Made by a program: the position numbers and the translations under genes
Assembly: GCA_035048495.1 (NCBI GenBank)
Contig: CM068547.1
Location: 6,041,700 to 6,105,699, forward strand
Direction: 5' to 3'
DNA length: 64,000 nucleotides
Source: Euptelea pleiosperma
Lineage: Eukaryota > Streptophyta > Magnoliopsida > Ranunculales > Eupteleaceae
In this document: piece by piece, positions 1 to 11,205 of the stretch
Position numbering within the stretch: the first letter of the stretch is position 1
Layout of the letters: each line of letters begins with the position of its first letter
Notes under the pieces: model-generated
Seen by the model: the letters and a program-made list of their open reading frames with translations, nothing else
Database searches by the model: none
Told to the model about the DNA's origin: nothing

Positions 1-296
1 ATATGAGCTCGATTTGTATCTGAGCAACAAGCATGATGAGTTGTTAGCAAGCGCGCTAGAACTCGGGACCTATAAGAAGAGGTTCTCTTTGGTTATCGTC
101 GACGGTTTTGCCGTAGAAATTACCGATGATCAGGTACTGTTGATTTATGCAATTTAAAGTCCATAGATTTTTTTTTCTCAATTGTCTTTACTAAACTTAT
201 GAAAGCTAAGTTTGGTTTGTAATTTTAAATCAGGCAAACTTGCTTAGATCTGCAAAAGGAGTGAGGGTTGTAGAGAAGAACCAAGAGCTTGCTTGA
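1..296 (+). CDS. Subtilisin propeptide (inhibitor I9) domain protein, 3' end only
   Basis: Two exons can be read: 1-133 (codons begin at base 2) and 234-296, joined across a GT-AG intron (CAG|GTACTG ... AAATCAG|GCA) in phase 0, ending in TGA at 294-296. The 64 readable residues match the end of the I9 propeptide fold of plant SBT2-type subtilases: a K-H-D-E-L-L helix, G-T-Y-K-K, then the D-G-F-A-V-E-I strand, the D-D-Q-A helix and the closing G-V-R-V-V-E strand. In a full subtilase the peptidase domain would follow at once; here a stop comes eight codons after that strand (counted to the TGA). It therefore looks like a stand-alone propeptide-like inhibitor. Such proteins are known to bind and restrain subtilases (Arabidopsis SPI-1 is one). 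The 5' end lies outside the window, so a signal peptide cannot be judged. A truncated subtilase is the alternative. Confidence 0.72.
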
Positions 297-1550
297 TGTA
301 TGAGAAGAGAGACTGGCTAGAGAGATGAAATGGGTATTTTAGGATTGTGTTAATGCATTATTTTCGAGTATTTATGACTACCTTTATACGATAGAAAGTA
401 CTTAGGGAGATAGTCGATGATGGTGGAATTATGAGTAACTTTGTTTTTTCTTGGGTGGTGGTGGTGGTCGGGTGGCGGAGGAGGAGTTGGGTGGGGGGTC
501 GTTTCTTGGTTGCCTTTTTAATGCTACGTGTCATCTTTGTATGGAAGGTTGGATTGCTCTCTCTCTCTGACAGGGGAAGCTCAATGGGTTTTTGAGGCCC
601 ATCAGACCGATTCAACATAAGAATCGGTCCGGACAGGCCTCAAATATGCATTGAGAAAAGTTATTATGGGGACACAAATATAAATGGGGACACATGAAAT
701 GCTTCTATTTTTCAACAAAGTCAGATAGAAAGGCTGACATGTAGGTCATGTAATACAGTCAGATCACATGCAACATGTTTGTGGATCATAAATACCCTCC
801 CATTTTAGGGAACGTCCCTAATCACAGATTCAATATCATTTATGGTATAATACCCTCCCATTTTAGGGAACCCTAATCACAAATTCAATCATTTATGGTA
901 TTATGTTAAGCTGTACATTGTTGCCATTGGTGTCAAAACAATCCCAATGAGGCTTACCAAAAAAAAAAAAAAAATCCCAGTGAGATAATTTGGTACATTG
1001 CGAAACACGTACCAATGGCTCCGATTGGATGGTAGTATGGATGATCAAATGCGAGAAGACCAATAGCTTTTATAGTAGCATCCTCTTTCATGCATGGTAT
1101 GTAATCTGATACTGAACATGGGTCCTCGCGCAATCTGATTATACGATGGCCCGTCGATCACAAATGCAAGAAGTCCGTCGATGGCAATGCAAGCGATACT
1201 ATTGATTCGACGAGAAACACCTTAGGTTCTCTCTTTGCTTTAATTTTCTCCTTAAACCAACTCATCACTCATGTGATTGGTTGCTATCATAAATCATGTC
1301 TTACACAGTATACTGCATAAGATAAGTGTGTGGGAAAAGGACACTTGAATTATTAAATTTTCAAGGAACTTGAACATAGCTAGGCTGACAATTAGGTCAA
1401 ATATTATTGCCATCACCTTTATTATTTTGATGACCATTAATTCGCCCTCTCTTTCCATTTGTTTTGTACATTGTCTATCACATGTAACATCTTTATGAGC
1501 ATTCATTGAACCCCTTGACAAATTTGTTTGCCAATAAGTTCTTTCTCTAC
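297..1550. other. Gene-free flank with a short direct duplication
   Basis: No supported gene. Positions 789-849 and 850-903 are two imperfect copies of a ~60-bp unit containing ACCCTCCCATTTTAGGGAAC and TTCAATCATTTATGG. Short open frames here show no family resemblance. A poly(A) run lies near 959-974. Confidence 0.5.
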
Positions 1551-1640
1551 TAGGGCTGCAACTCGAGCGGGCTCGACCCGAGTCCAACCTGACCTTCAGA
1601 TCATCTAACCCGAGTCCTACGTACCCTGCTATCTTACCAA
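1551..1640 (+). repeat. hAT-like element, single terminal arm (TAGGGCTGCAACT family)
   Basis: The sequence starts TAGGGCTGCAACTCGAGCGG and continues with CCCGAGTCC-type words. It matches the terminus of the complete element at 44451-45183. I see no opposite arm downstream, so this is a truncated copy. Confidence 0.5.
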
Positions 1641-2879
1641 ACCTTTAGAGATGTAGAAAGCCAGCAATCTGCATAAGTCGTGTGTGGCACATACTCCAAT
1701 GAAAGATGGGCGTCAAGAAGAACTCTGTCTTTTGGTTTCTATGTATCATGTAGCTTCTCTGGTTAAGCCTTTTACCATGGCTGCATTAACAATAAAAAAA
1801 TGACTTACATCACATTGTCTACCTAGTTTTTGAAATATTAGACTTGCCTCCCTTGGTCATTTCACTTTTACTTCACTTAATTTAAATGACGAGAGCACCC
1901 CCTATGATTATTTTTTTATTTTTTACTTTTATTTCAAACATAGACAGGGACGGGCGACAACCTCCACCAAGATCATTTCCGCTATATTTGCATTCAAATA
2001 GTGCTGGAAATGTAAATAAAATACGCTTTCCAAATAAATAGTACGAATGTTACCATGATTCTGCAATATTGAGGAGCGAGAACAAGGATGAGGCACAAAC
2101 CATGTCGCTCTCTTAAAGGTGTTTCGCATCTCTGTAGGAAGAGCCTTGGTGCAATGGATGCATTTCCCGCAGGATATATAAATAGCACAGTCTCCTATAA
2201 CATTGTCGATCTCGTACTTCTGTACTAAGTAGGAAACTCGAACCAACAATACCTCTTTGCCCAAGTAAGAAAATCACAGAAAAAGAAAAAAAACGTTCTG
2301 AAAGAAGACCATCGATAATGTAAGTGGGCATAAAAAAATAGCTAAAAAATGAAAAGTAAATATAGAAGAGGAGAATAAATTGTCAAAGAAGAGTACCTGG
2401 AGCAACCACCCATGTCACCAAAGAAAACGGTTCAACAAATCTTCGCACAACGTTTAGATAAAGATCTAATTTAATACTTGAAACAAATCATTAACAAATA
2501 ATTAAATAAATAAAATTTGCATAAAAATATAACTTAACACGCAGAGACCATATTGACTCGGTGTGCATGTGTACGCACGACTCAACTCGGCAAGATGAGT
2601 GCGCGCGCACGCGCGTGTGTGTTGTAGAGGTGATGATGTATAGTTGTGCCTATTGGGTACAAACTGGGACGCTCAAGGGCTCCATTTTCAGGTATCAACC
2701 CCATATTATATCAGCCCTCTTACTTTCTTTTGTCTATCTGATGTGAGACTAAAGATGAAATGGAAGAAAAGCAAAAGCTAACAATACCTTTTAAGTCCAA
2801 GTTGTCGTTCATATTGTTTCAACTCCTTCAAATTATGCATCTGCATCTGGTCTTGAACAATAGGTGTATGCTCAACAGA
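1641..2879. other. No supported gene; Z-DNA-prone tract inside
   Basis: A minus-strand open frame around 1929-2331 has no recognisable domain and no clear splice context. At 2597-2625 there is an alternating purine-pyrimidine tract (GTGCGCGCGCACGCGCGTGT and onward) of the kind that can form Z-DNA. Confidence 0.4.
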
Positions 2880-2911
2880 ATGTATAGTGTTCGAATGTAA
2901 TAAGGGTCTCT

Positions 2912-2912
2912 G

Positions 2913-2977
<65 letters not shown>

Positions 2978-3404
2978 AATTGAAAATGAACATGTCTGCA
3001 TTTTTTCTTTTTGGTTTAACAGAAAATTAAGAAAGGAAGATGCGATCATGCGCAACCAATACTGTTTCTCTACCTACCAAAATCCTATAAAAAATAATAT
3101 AAAATGGAAGAGAGAGAGAGAGAGCAATTGAAAATGAACATGTCTGCATTTTTTCTTTTTGGTTTAACAGAAAATTAAGAAAGGAAGATGCGATCATGCG
3201 CAACCAATACTGTTTCTCGACCTACCAAAATCCTATAAAAAATAATATAAAATGGAAGAGAGAGAGAGAGCAATTGAAAATGAACATGTCTGCATTTTTT
3301 CTTTTTGGTTTAACAGAAAATTAAGGAAGGAAGATGCGATCATGCGCAACCGATACTGTTTCTCTACCTACCAAAATCCTATAAAAAATAAAATAAAATG
3401 GAAG
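2912..3404. repeat. (TA)n/(GA)n microsatellite followed by three tandem ~147-bp units
   Basis: A TATATATA run passes into a (GA)n tract to about 2976. Then a unit beginning CAATTGAAAATGAACATG recurs at 2977, 3125 and 3271 (spacings 148 and 146). Each unit is preceded by a GA run and ends in CTACCTACCAAAATCCTATA followed by an A/T tail. Copies are nearly identical, so the expansion looks recent. Open frames across the array, including the one reaching 3665, are products of the repeat and are not called genes. Confidence 0.85.
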
Positions 3405-4314
3405 CCTTATCTCATTCAGCTACCTACCACAATCCTGCTAATATTGCTTATTGGGGGAAGCAATGCATGCAATTGTTCTTTTGGATTATACAAAGAAGAT
3501 TATCGTCATTTTAGGTTAACCTTGGCCAAAGTCAATGATCAACGGATACGAGCTTCTTGTATAAAAATGATAGAAGCTCCTGCCAAAGTCGTCATGTGTA
3601 CACGAAAACAAAATCTATATAACAAAACACAGTTGTTGTCTCCCCACTTATACCCCCTCTTATAGGCTTCAACAAAGAAGGGCCAAGATCCTATCCCCCC
3701 AAATGGACGGTGGATCTCAGCTACTCACACCCAATTTCGGCAAACACTTTGTCGGGGAGTGTTGTGGGCACGAGCCACCCACTAGTTAAATACAGAAAAA
3801 GACAAAAAGTCATACACGAATTATATTTAATTTTGTCTTCTTGTGCATATGGTACCTCTTAGAGAGCGTGTATCATTTTTGATACAAGGAGCTTGTATAA
3901 AAAAATATTCCAGATAGATCCCTTTGGTCATGTAGGGTTAAACTTGAAATCGTCAAGGTAGACTAGTCTAATTAATTTTCTACATCTAAGGAGGTATATC
4001 TAATTTTCCTCATTAATGAGGGAGGTTAGTAAAAAAACTCAAAAGGTCAATATAACTATAAAGCCCATGGGTCTATATAACTTTATTTTATTTTATAGCA
4101 GGTAGGGGTCTAGCCTAAGCATGATTTTTTCCAAGTATGGGCAAGGCTGCGACAGTTAACCGACAATGCCAATAACTGCTGATGACATTTTTAATTGACG
4201 GAATTACTCCTACATAGAAATGGGGCAATTAAAGCACATCAACTCTTTTAATTATTCTCTAACGTTCGAGAGCCTTTTTTTTTTTGAGTAAATCTTTGAT
4301 GACGGCAATGTTAA
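3405..4314. other. Gene-free stretch
   Basis: Just after the array, a second CTACCTACCACAATCCTG word (about 3419) resembles the repeat end. Otherwise I see no gene, RNA or repeat that I can support. Confidence 0.4.
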
Positions 4315-4580
4315 TGGTGGAACATTGACCTTATTGATGTTTAGCCCATCCCTAGGTGGACCTATAGACCAAAAATCAGCTGATTAGTGATTGCTCACTG
4401 TTGGATTGGACTATTTTTCATGGGAATATTTTGGATAGTTGGATTCGAACATTATTTGGGGCACTCAGATCAAAGGTTAGAAATCACTAATGAGGCTGAT
4501 TTTTGGTATGTAACTCCATCTAGGGATGGGCAAAACAACCATACGGTCAACATTCTCTAAGAGTGTTGCATGTGGCTCAT
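4315..4580. repeat. G-box foldback element, degenerate copy
   Basis: Left arm words (CCTAGGTGGACCTATAGACC, AAAAATCAGCTGATTAGTG) recur inverted in the right arm (AATCACTAATGAGGCTGATT, CCATACGGTCAACATTCTC, then TGCATGTGGCTCAT). The G-box is mutated (GCATGTGG). At 4581-4720 a ~100-bp piece of the right flank (GGATTGGCCAAACATTCAAA) is repeated in tandem. Confidence 0.6.
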
Positions 4581-5059
4581 ACTGTGGTCCACTTAGGGAT
4601 TGGCCAAACATTCAAAGTTGAGGGTGGTCAACTAGAGTGATGTATGTGACTCAAGCCATGGTCCACCTAGGGATAAGCCAAACATTCAAAGTTGAGGGTG
4701 GTTGACCACCCTAGCTCCGCCACTGGGCCTAACGCCAAACTTATTTTCAAAAAATAATGTTCTCTTTGAGAGATAAAAAAAAAAAGGTTTGACAGACTGC
4801 AAAACACATATAAAATCACTACTTTTTCTTTAAGTATAAGAGATTTATTGGATAGTAACTTTTAGAGGCTGAGGGAGCCTACCAAAAGCCAAAACAAATT
4901 ACAAAGGGAAATGAAAACAACCACCACCACCACCACAACAACAACAAAATAAAAGAGCAATGCTAAAAATCCAAATAGTCTCCCACCGCTAATCCCTCCT
5001 TATAATCATATGAGGCCAATTGAACATGATATCCTTGAAAGAAATGCCTTTCCCTTCCT

Positions 5060-5091
5060 TGTAAAACACACACACACACACGCACACACAT
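5060..5091. repeat. (CA)n microsatellite
   Basis: A run of CA dinucleotides with one CG interruption, directly left of the foldback element at 5095. Confidence 0.8.
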
Positions 5092-5094
5092 AGG

Positions 5095-5492
5095 GCTGGG
5101 ATAAAATGACTCATGCTATTCTTACTAATAGATTACTAATGGACATGGCCCACATGCAGATGAGTTAAGAGCTGATTTTTGGCGAAGATGATCTCTTCAC
5201 CATGGAGATCATCCTCACCAAAAATCAGTAATTTTTAAAACTTCTAACCCTATCAAATGTGGACCTAAATTTAAGGGTAAAAATGGATGGTTCAAAAATT
5301 TTAAATTTGCAATCCACTTTTAAGAAGGCTGTAAATGTTGGAATGGGCTGATTTTTTGTGAGGTTGATATCTGTGTCGGGAAGAATATCGATCCCCAAAA
5401 ATTTGCCCATAACTCATCTGCATTTGGGCCCCATGTCTATTAGTCATTCTATTAGTAAGAATAGCATGAGTCATTATTCTCTATATCCCAGC
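5095..5492. mobile_element. Foldback/MITE with long terminal inverted repeats
   Basis: The left end (GCTGGGATA ... AATGACTCATGCTATTCTTA ... CAGATGAGTT) is repeated inverted at the right end (AACTCATCTG ... AAGAATAGCATGAGTCATT ... TATCCCAGC). Arms are about 75 bp and nearly perfect. The interior holds a second inverted pair built on the word GATCATCCTCACCAAAAATC. No coding capacity. The target duplication is not clean, so the superfamily is unassigned. Related pieces: 7940-8110, 40181-40497, 53890-54065 and 61965-62060. Confidence 0.75.
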
Positions 5493-5499
5493 TCATATA

Positions 5500-6240
5500 G
5501 GGCAAATCACTCATTTACAGTCTCCAACTTTTCATTTAATCATTTCCTGTCGAGCAAAATAATAAAAAAAGGAAGAAAAAAAAAAGTATTTGCAGTAAGA
5601 TTAGCTAGTAAAAGATGGGCGCACCTTGTAATTTAACTCCATGAAAAAATGACAACCATAATCCACTCTCCCCAAGCACTTCAGACTTCCCTTCTAGGCA
5701 ATTCAGAAGCCCTTGAAGGAGAGTGAGTAATGACTGCCATGGTATGACCCCATGTCCTGGTTCACCTTAGATCAAACTCCACACCCCATATATGCAAGGC
5801 ACGCCTTGTTTGCTCCCCCCCCCCAAGTGCTTCTAGCCTGTGATACAGCTCGGTAGCGTCACCGGCTGTAGGTGATCGTTTTCCGAGATTGATTGGTCAG
5901 AAGCCCTTGAGGGGGAGTGAACAACCAATGCCTTGAAGATCCACATGTATCGATGATCGTTTAACTGGCCTTGCTCATTTGGGAGAGGATTAAAAGCCTT
6001 CTTATAGGCCGGAGAATGTAACAAAATGTATAAAAAAAATGAGTCCATTGGAGGGACCACCGTATCTTTGGCGCTTGGGTTAGTGGCAAAACCAGGTTCC
6101 TTTAATCCTCATACGGGTCCCCTCAAATAGAGATATAGGTTGGCCCTTAAGAGCCTTGGCAAGGCACTTTTTTTTAACAATTGTACCACAACAAGAATAA
6201 AACAGCTTAGGCATCTCAATCATATCCATATCTTATATTA
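5500..6240. other. Gene-free stretch
   Basis: The phrase AGCCCTTGA(A/G)GG(A/G)GAGTGA occurs twice (around 5709 and 5911), a small duplication. I see no gene. Confidence 0.35.
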
Positions 6241-6263
6241 AGTCCAGTAAAAATTTTGAAAAG

Positions 6264-6411
6264 CCCATGGCGGACAATGAGTTCTCAGCACGTACCCTGA
6301 GTGCTTTTTGCCACATACCCATATGCTTAAAAAAATAAATTTTAAAAAAACACATGGGTATGTGGCAAAAAGCAATTGGGGTACGTGCCGAGAACTCATC
6401 GGCTGGCACGG
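6264..6411. repeat. Large hairpin (inverted arms of about 58 bp)
   Basis: Arms 6264-6321 and 6354-6411 are inverted copies (GCCCATGGCGG ... GAGTTCTCAGCACGTACCC against GGGTACGTGCCGAGAACTC ... GGCACGGGC) around an A/T-rich loop of about 32 bp. No coding potential. It could be a small MITE or a hairpin-RNA source. Confidence 0.75.
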
Positions 6412-6595
6412 GCTTCGATGAACTGTCATCAAAGTTTTACTCAATAAAGTCTATGAAAAAAATGAAACCCCATTTGACATTCAACAAATTCCTGATGGCA
6501 TATTACAAATTGGAACGAAGATTCCAATCTTCCGAATCCAATCAAATCTTTGTGAAAATTTAGTAATCAAACCAAAAAATTCTATGAAAGAGATC

Positions 6596-6788
6596 GAAAC
6601 CCTAATGTAATGCCTCACAATCTAAAAGCCTAGGACTCTAGACATCTAAACTTGGGCACTAGAATAAGATAGCCATGCAAGTGCAACATCAGAAACCCTA
6701 ATGTAATGCCTCACAGTCTAAAAGCCTAGGGACTCTAGACATCTAAACTTAGCCATTGGAACAAACTAGCCATGCAAGTGCAGCATCA
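6596..6788. repeat. Two tandem copies of a ~96-bp unit
   Basis: AAACCCTAATGTAATGCCTC begins at about 6597 and again at about 6693. Both copies continue with AAAGCCTAG ... ACTCTAGACATCTAAACTT and AGCCATGCAAGTGCA. Confidence 0.8.
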
Positions 6789-6999
6789 TTGTTCACTTAA
6801 TTACTTTATTTATCATAAACCACCTATTTTTAGGGTTCGACATCCGAAATCGGAATCCCGGTTTTGCACATGTGGAAAACCCATAAAATAGTTTATTGTG
6901 AACCATAGGGCACAACCACCACATGTCTCTGAAACCTACAATATATATATATATTATTTTTATTTTATTTTATTTTTTTGTGGGTAAGCTGGTGTTAGG

Positions 7000-7375
7000 T
7001 AGGGATCGATGTCATCAACGGGTCGGTTCCTAAGTTACTCAGAACTGGTTATCGGTTCTGATTCTCAAAATAATGGATATAGGGCCATAGCCGATAATTT
7101 GGTTCCAGTCAGTTTCGGTTCCGTTATGGGTATATTGGTTCCAATCTTGATAATAGTACAATTTCACCACTATATTTATATATTGCTTCCGGTTCTTATC
7201 GGTGTCAGGTCCAAATCTAACTATCTAGAACTGGAACCATTATTTTTGGTTCGGTTCAATTCCGATTCCGGTTCTTTTTTAGTTGATTCCCAAAAAATGT
7301 GGAACTGGAACCGGTTATTTTTCAGTTCTGGTTCTGATTTGGTTTCGGTTAAACGGGTAAAAATTGACACCCCTA
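7000..7375. mobile_element. hAT-like MITE (GGGGTGTCAAT-type ends) with 8-bp target duplication
   Basis: The right end reads AAAATTGACACCCCTA and the left end TAGGGATCGATGTCATCAAC, an inverted though diverged pair. The flanks GTGTTAGG (6992-6999) and GGGTTAGG (7376-7383) match 7 of 8 and fit a hAT-type target duplication. The interior is GGTTC/CCGGTT-rich and non-coding. A second copy lies at 47570-47906. Confidence 0.65.
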
Positions 7376-7383
7376 GGGTTAGG

Positions 7384-8488
7384 CGTGACCCCTACCAGAA
7401 TACATTATTTACAATAAAAGGATTTCTCCATTGGGGGGGTATTTACAGCCACTAGCTGGTGTTAATTCGCCGCATCTCGCAAGAAAAAAGGTCCTTCTTC
7501 CGGGATTGGTGTTGGGCGCCACATCCCACAGGACCCACACCATAAAATAAGAAGAGGAGTGACTTAAGGAGGTGACGTTACTAATAAATAACTTGTAACG
7601 TTTATTATTATATTGCATAGTTTTTAAAATTAAACAATGTGTTCAAATACATACTAAAACTATGATCATGCAACGCACAGTGGTCAGAGCTGTGTGACAT
7701 AAGTATCATATATATATATATTTTTTTTTTGCTTATGTCAATGCGAATCAATCACCATTGAAGGCATGATCAAGTGGGTTTCAACCTCTGAAATCACAAC
7801 GAGCTACCAATAAAAAGACTCCATTATGAGATCAGGTTGTTCAATAAAAAGTTTTCAATTAAAAAGTGACGTGCATTGTTATATGCATATTTCAACCTAG
7901 TCTTAGAGTATTCCCTCTCTCTATATTTCAATATCTTACTCGGATACGTTGACTCATAAAATGACTCATGGGTGGGGGGGTCCACATATGGATGGGTTAA
8001 GGGCTGATTTTTTGCGAAGATATTATTCTCAACATGGATATCTACCTCAGAATAACCCTGTCTATTCCAACATTTGTAGCCTTATGAAAAGTGGATTACA
8101 AGAGTTGAAAATTTTTGGACCGTCCATATTTTCACTGTTAAATTTTAGTCTATATTTGATTCGTTGTATTATTTATATATTTGATGCTATCCTTATCCGT
8201 TGTTTTCCACCGACCGTGGTTTGTTGCTTGATTAATTTGATTCTTAAATTGCATTCTTTCCTTGAGCACTCCATGACTCCTTTAAAACAAGGCAAAAGGT
8301 AGCATAGGCTGTCCTAGTGAAAACATTCGCTGCCCAAAATCTCTGACAAGTACCCCAATATCTTAACACAACCCTGGTTAATCCCTTGGTTAGTGGTCAA
8401 AAAGGGGTACTTGTCAGACATTTTGGGAGGGGGACATCAAAGTTTGAAGTCCCCCGGGGCCAGTGAAAATTTTCTCGGCTGTCTTAGG
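7384..8488. other. Gene-free; contains half of a foldback element
   Basis: Positions 7940-8110 carry one arm of the family at 5095-5492 (AAAATGACTCATG, GGGCTGATTTTTTGCGAAGA, and the inner ATTTTTGGACCGTCCATATT). The rest is A/T-rich without supported features. Confidence 0.5.
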
Positions 8489-9305
8489 CTAAGGATGCAA
8501 CTTGGGTGGGTTGGATTAAGTTTGGGGTCAACCGAGCTCAACATGATCTTCAAGGTTTGTGCCCAACCCAACTCAAGATCGGGTATAGAATTGTTGTTAT
8601 TATTCACGGAATAAATAAGTAAACAATAATACCATAGATCTAGGATTTGAATCGGACAAAATTATTAAATAGATGTATGTAAAGAGTAGAGAACTGCCAC
8701 CTATTTATATAGAGTGGAAATTAGTTATCCTCTCATCAAGGAGAATCAATCTTCTGAATGGATACTACTACTTGAGTTATGATTGGGTGCATCACTAACC
8801 CATTATACTTGATATTAGGGCTCACATAGGCCATATATGTGAGTCTCAATATATATTTTCATTATTATTGAATAACCCACAAACCGATTAGTTTATGTAA
8901 AACCACATGTGTAAGGCTACATTAATTTAATAGAAAATAATTTAATAATAATTTTTTAACAAGAATTTCAAGCCCGAACTTGAGTTGATAAATTACTCAA
9001 TTATTTTATTTTTTATTACTAAGAAAATTTGAAAAATTTTTATATTAATTTTCAATTAAAAGTTCATATAAAATTTTTATTCGTTGTCTTTACAAACATA
9101 AACCAAACTAAAAATAGGTGAGGAAACATAAAACACATTAACAAAATATATATATTTATATTTGTAGTAGTGTATTGTCAGGCTCAGGTTGAGGTTTTGG
9201 GCAACCCAATTTCAATTGGGATGTCAAAATCCAGGGCTGAGCCCAATCCGAGTATTGAAGGGGCCAATCCAACCTGCGCCCAATATTGGGTTGTGTTAGA
9301 ACAAA
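8489..9305. repeat. Degenerate hAT-like element (GCAACTTGGGTGGG family)
   Basis: The left end resembles the 44451 element (TAAGGATGCAACTTGGGTGG), followed by words such as GCCCAACCCAACTC. An inverted GGGCAACCCAAT/GCCCAATATTGGGTTG portion lies at 9180-9300. The A/T-rich middle has no coding signal. The right boundary is approximate. Confidence 0.4.
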
Positions 9306-9958
9306 AGGTTAAAAAATAATATTTTCCTGCAATTAAAAATTGACTTAAAACAATCAAATACTAAATTAGAGCTTGAGGCAAGATATCTCTACCTTGAAGA
9401 TAGTTGGAGCCTCTAAAATGTGCAAATTGAGAATCAATGGCAACACTTATCTTTGGGATACAAGAAGCCCAAATTCAATATGAGTCTCCCATAGTTGCAC
9501 TCCTCTACAAAGAACTGTAGAGTTCTCTATTTGATTACCCAAAGAAAAGAATGAATGTTTTAATTAGAAAATAGAAATAGGCATAAGCCTAAATGAGAGA
9601 AGCAAGCTTAAGCATATAAAGACGTTTTTAGCAAAACACTAATTCTCCCCTGATCGTAGAAGAGCTCAAGTCCCTTCTCGTTCAGGACATAATCCTATTG
9701 AGTCAATTTTAGTTCTATTCCAAATCAGGTTCTTGGACATAAGCCCATTTCTGAATATGACAAAACATAGATCCTTAGTATATTCAGGATCTGGGTGAAA
9801 TGAGTATGGATAGAAATTCTTTGCAGGACTAGTTCTGGACGAACTGGAAAACTAATTTTGGACGAGCTTCCATCCTCTTGTTTTTCGTAGTCTAAGAACT
9901 GAGTTGGGATGGGTTTATATAGCCCCACTTACTTGTTAAGGAAGTCAAGTCCATCCCA
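9306..9958. other. Gene-free stretch
   Basis: No gene, RNA or repeat that I can support. Short frames on both strands lack domain resemblance. Confidence 0.35.
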
Positions 9959-10756
9959 ACCATGGTTCGAAGTATCGGGCGATCCCGAGTTGGATCGGGC
10001 GATCTGGATCGGAGCAATCCGAGACAAAGATCCAAGGTATGTCTCAGATCAGAGTGGATCGCCCGATCCCGACGAGTTGACCGGTCCAACTTGCCGAGTT
10101 GAACCAGTGATAAGAGTTAAAAACATTTCAAAACCCTATTTTTTTTGTTTTTTTCCACATTTTTTCTCGATTCCTCTTTAATTTCCTCCTCTAACTAATC
10201 TTAGAACCTAAAACTAGAAGAAAAAAGTCAGATCTACCCTCCAAACTTGTAGATCCATGGAGATCAAAGCTTGAAGTTAAATAACTTCGAGTTGGGGAGA
10301 AAATCTGGCGAGATCCAACAAGTTCCGGCGAGATCCAGCGAGTTGCTTTGAATCTTGCCAATCTTCTTTGAGATTAAGTTCAGGTTTGATGAAAATGGCT
10401 AAGTTTTTCATTTTTTTCTTATTTTTTTGTAATTTTTATGATTTTTTCACATGTTTTTTTATTTTCATGTTTTATTTTCATGTTTTTTTTTTTTTTTCAT
10501 CTCAAGAGGCTGAAATGTTTTGGTTTTCTTATATTTTATGCTTTTATAATTTTTATGTTTTTTTTTTTTTTTATGATTTTTCCACATTTTTCTACATTTT
10601 TTTTTAAAAATTTCTGCCAATATTTGGAATTTTTTGGATTTTTTTTGTCTCGTCTCGGTCCTCTCGGATCACGGCGGATCGGACCGATCCAACCGGTCCA
10701 ACTCAGGATCGGAGGTGGCCGATCCGACGGCCGATCCCGAGACTTCGAACCTTGAT
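9959..10756. mobile_element. GATC-rich inverted-repeat element, about 0.8 kb
   Basis: The left end GGTTCGAAGTATCGGGCGAT (from 9964) is mirrored at the right by CGATCCCGAGACTTCGAACC (ending 10751). Both arms are dense in GATCGG/CCGATC words; the middle is T-rich (10400-10640) with no real gene. The palindromic T-tracts make long but meaningless Phe-rich open frames. Confidence 0.6.
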
Positions 10757-10914
10757 CCCAACAGTAACACGGAGTGCGAACCGACTCAAGTGTACCGAAA
10801 CACCGTACATAGTTTTTAAAAGCAGGTTTTAAATTTGCAAATTATGGTTCAAACCCCCATCACCCACTTATTGCTAACCACTAACCCGCTTACAATAAAT
10901 AACCCGGCCCTTTG

Positions 10915-11205
10915 AAGCGTGGTTCATCCTAGAACAGGTGGACCAATTAAAAGTGTGGATCCTGGACCTATTAAACCAAAATCAACTTGATCAGTGATTT
11001 CTAAGCCTTAGTTAAAGTCATATTCATGGGTTGATTTTAACCGTAGGAAATGGAGCGTTATTTACCATCATTTGGGTACAAAGATCCAAATGTTTTAAAT
11101 CGCTAATCAGGCTGATTTTTGGTTTGTAGGTCCACTGACGGATTGACCAAACATCCATACGGTCAGCGTCCTCTAAGAGTGTACCACGTGGCTCATATTA
11201 TGGGT
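10915..11205. mobile_element. G-box foldback element, copy upstream of the hydrolase gene
   Basis: The left arm (GGTGGACC ... AAACCAAAATCAACTTGATCAGTGATTTC) mirrors the right arm (AATCGCTAATCAGGCTGATTTTTGG ... GGTCCAC). The right arm ends in CATCCATACGGTCAGCGTCC ... ACCACGTGGCTCAT. The CACGTG core is about 315 bp upstream of the hydrolase start codon at 11499. Confidence 0.7.

Noticed and set aside
1929..2331. Minus-strand open frames of 72-111 residues
   Set aside because: No recognisable domain, no conserved start or splice pattern; the overlapping frames look like chance.
3252..3665. 137-residue open frame on the plus strand
   Set aside because: Its first half is the third unit of the tandem repeat with a GA tract; the rest has no domain, and composition is non-coding.
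10368..10755. Phe-rich open frames over the T-rich centre of the GATC element
   Set aside because: They are T homopolymer runs read as Phe; no coding signal.
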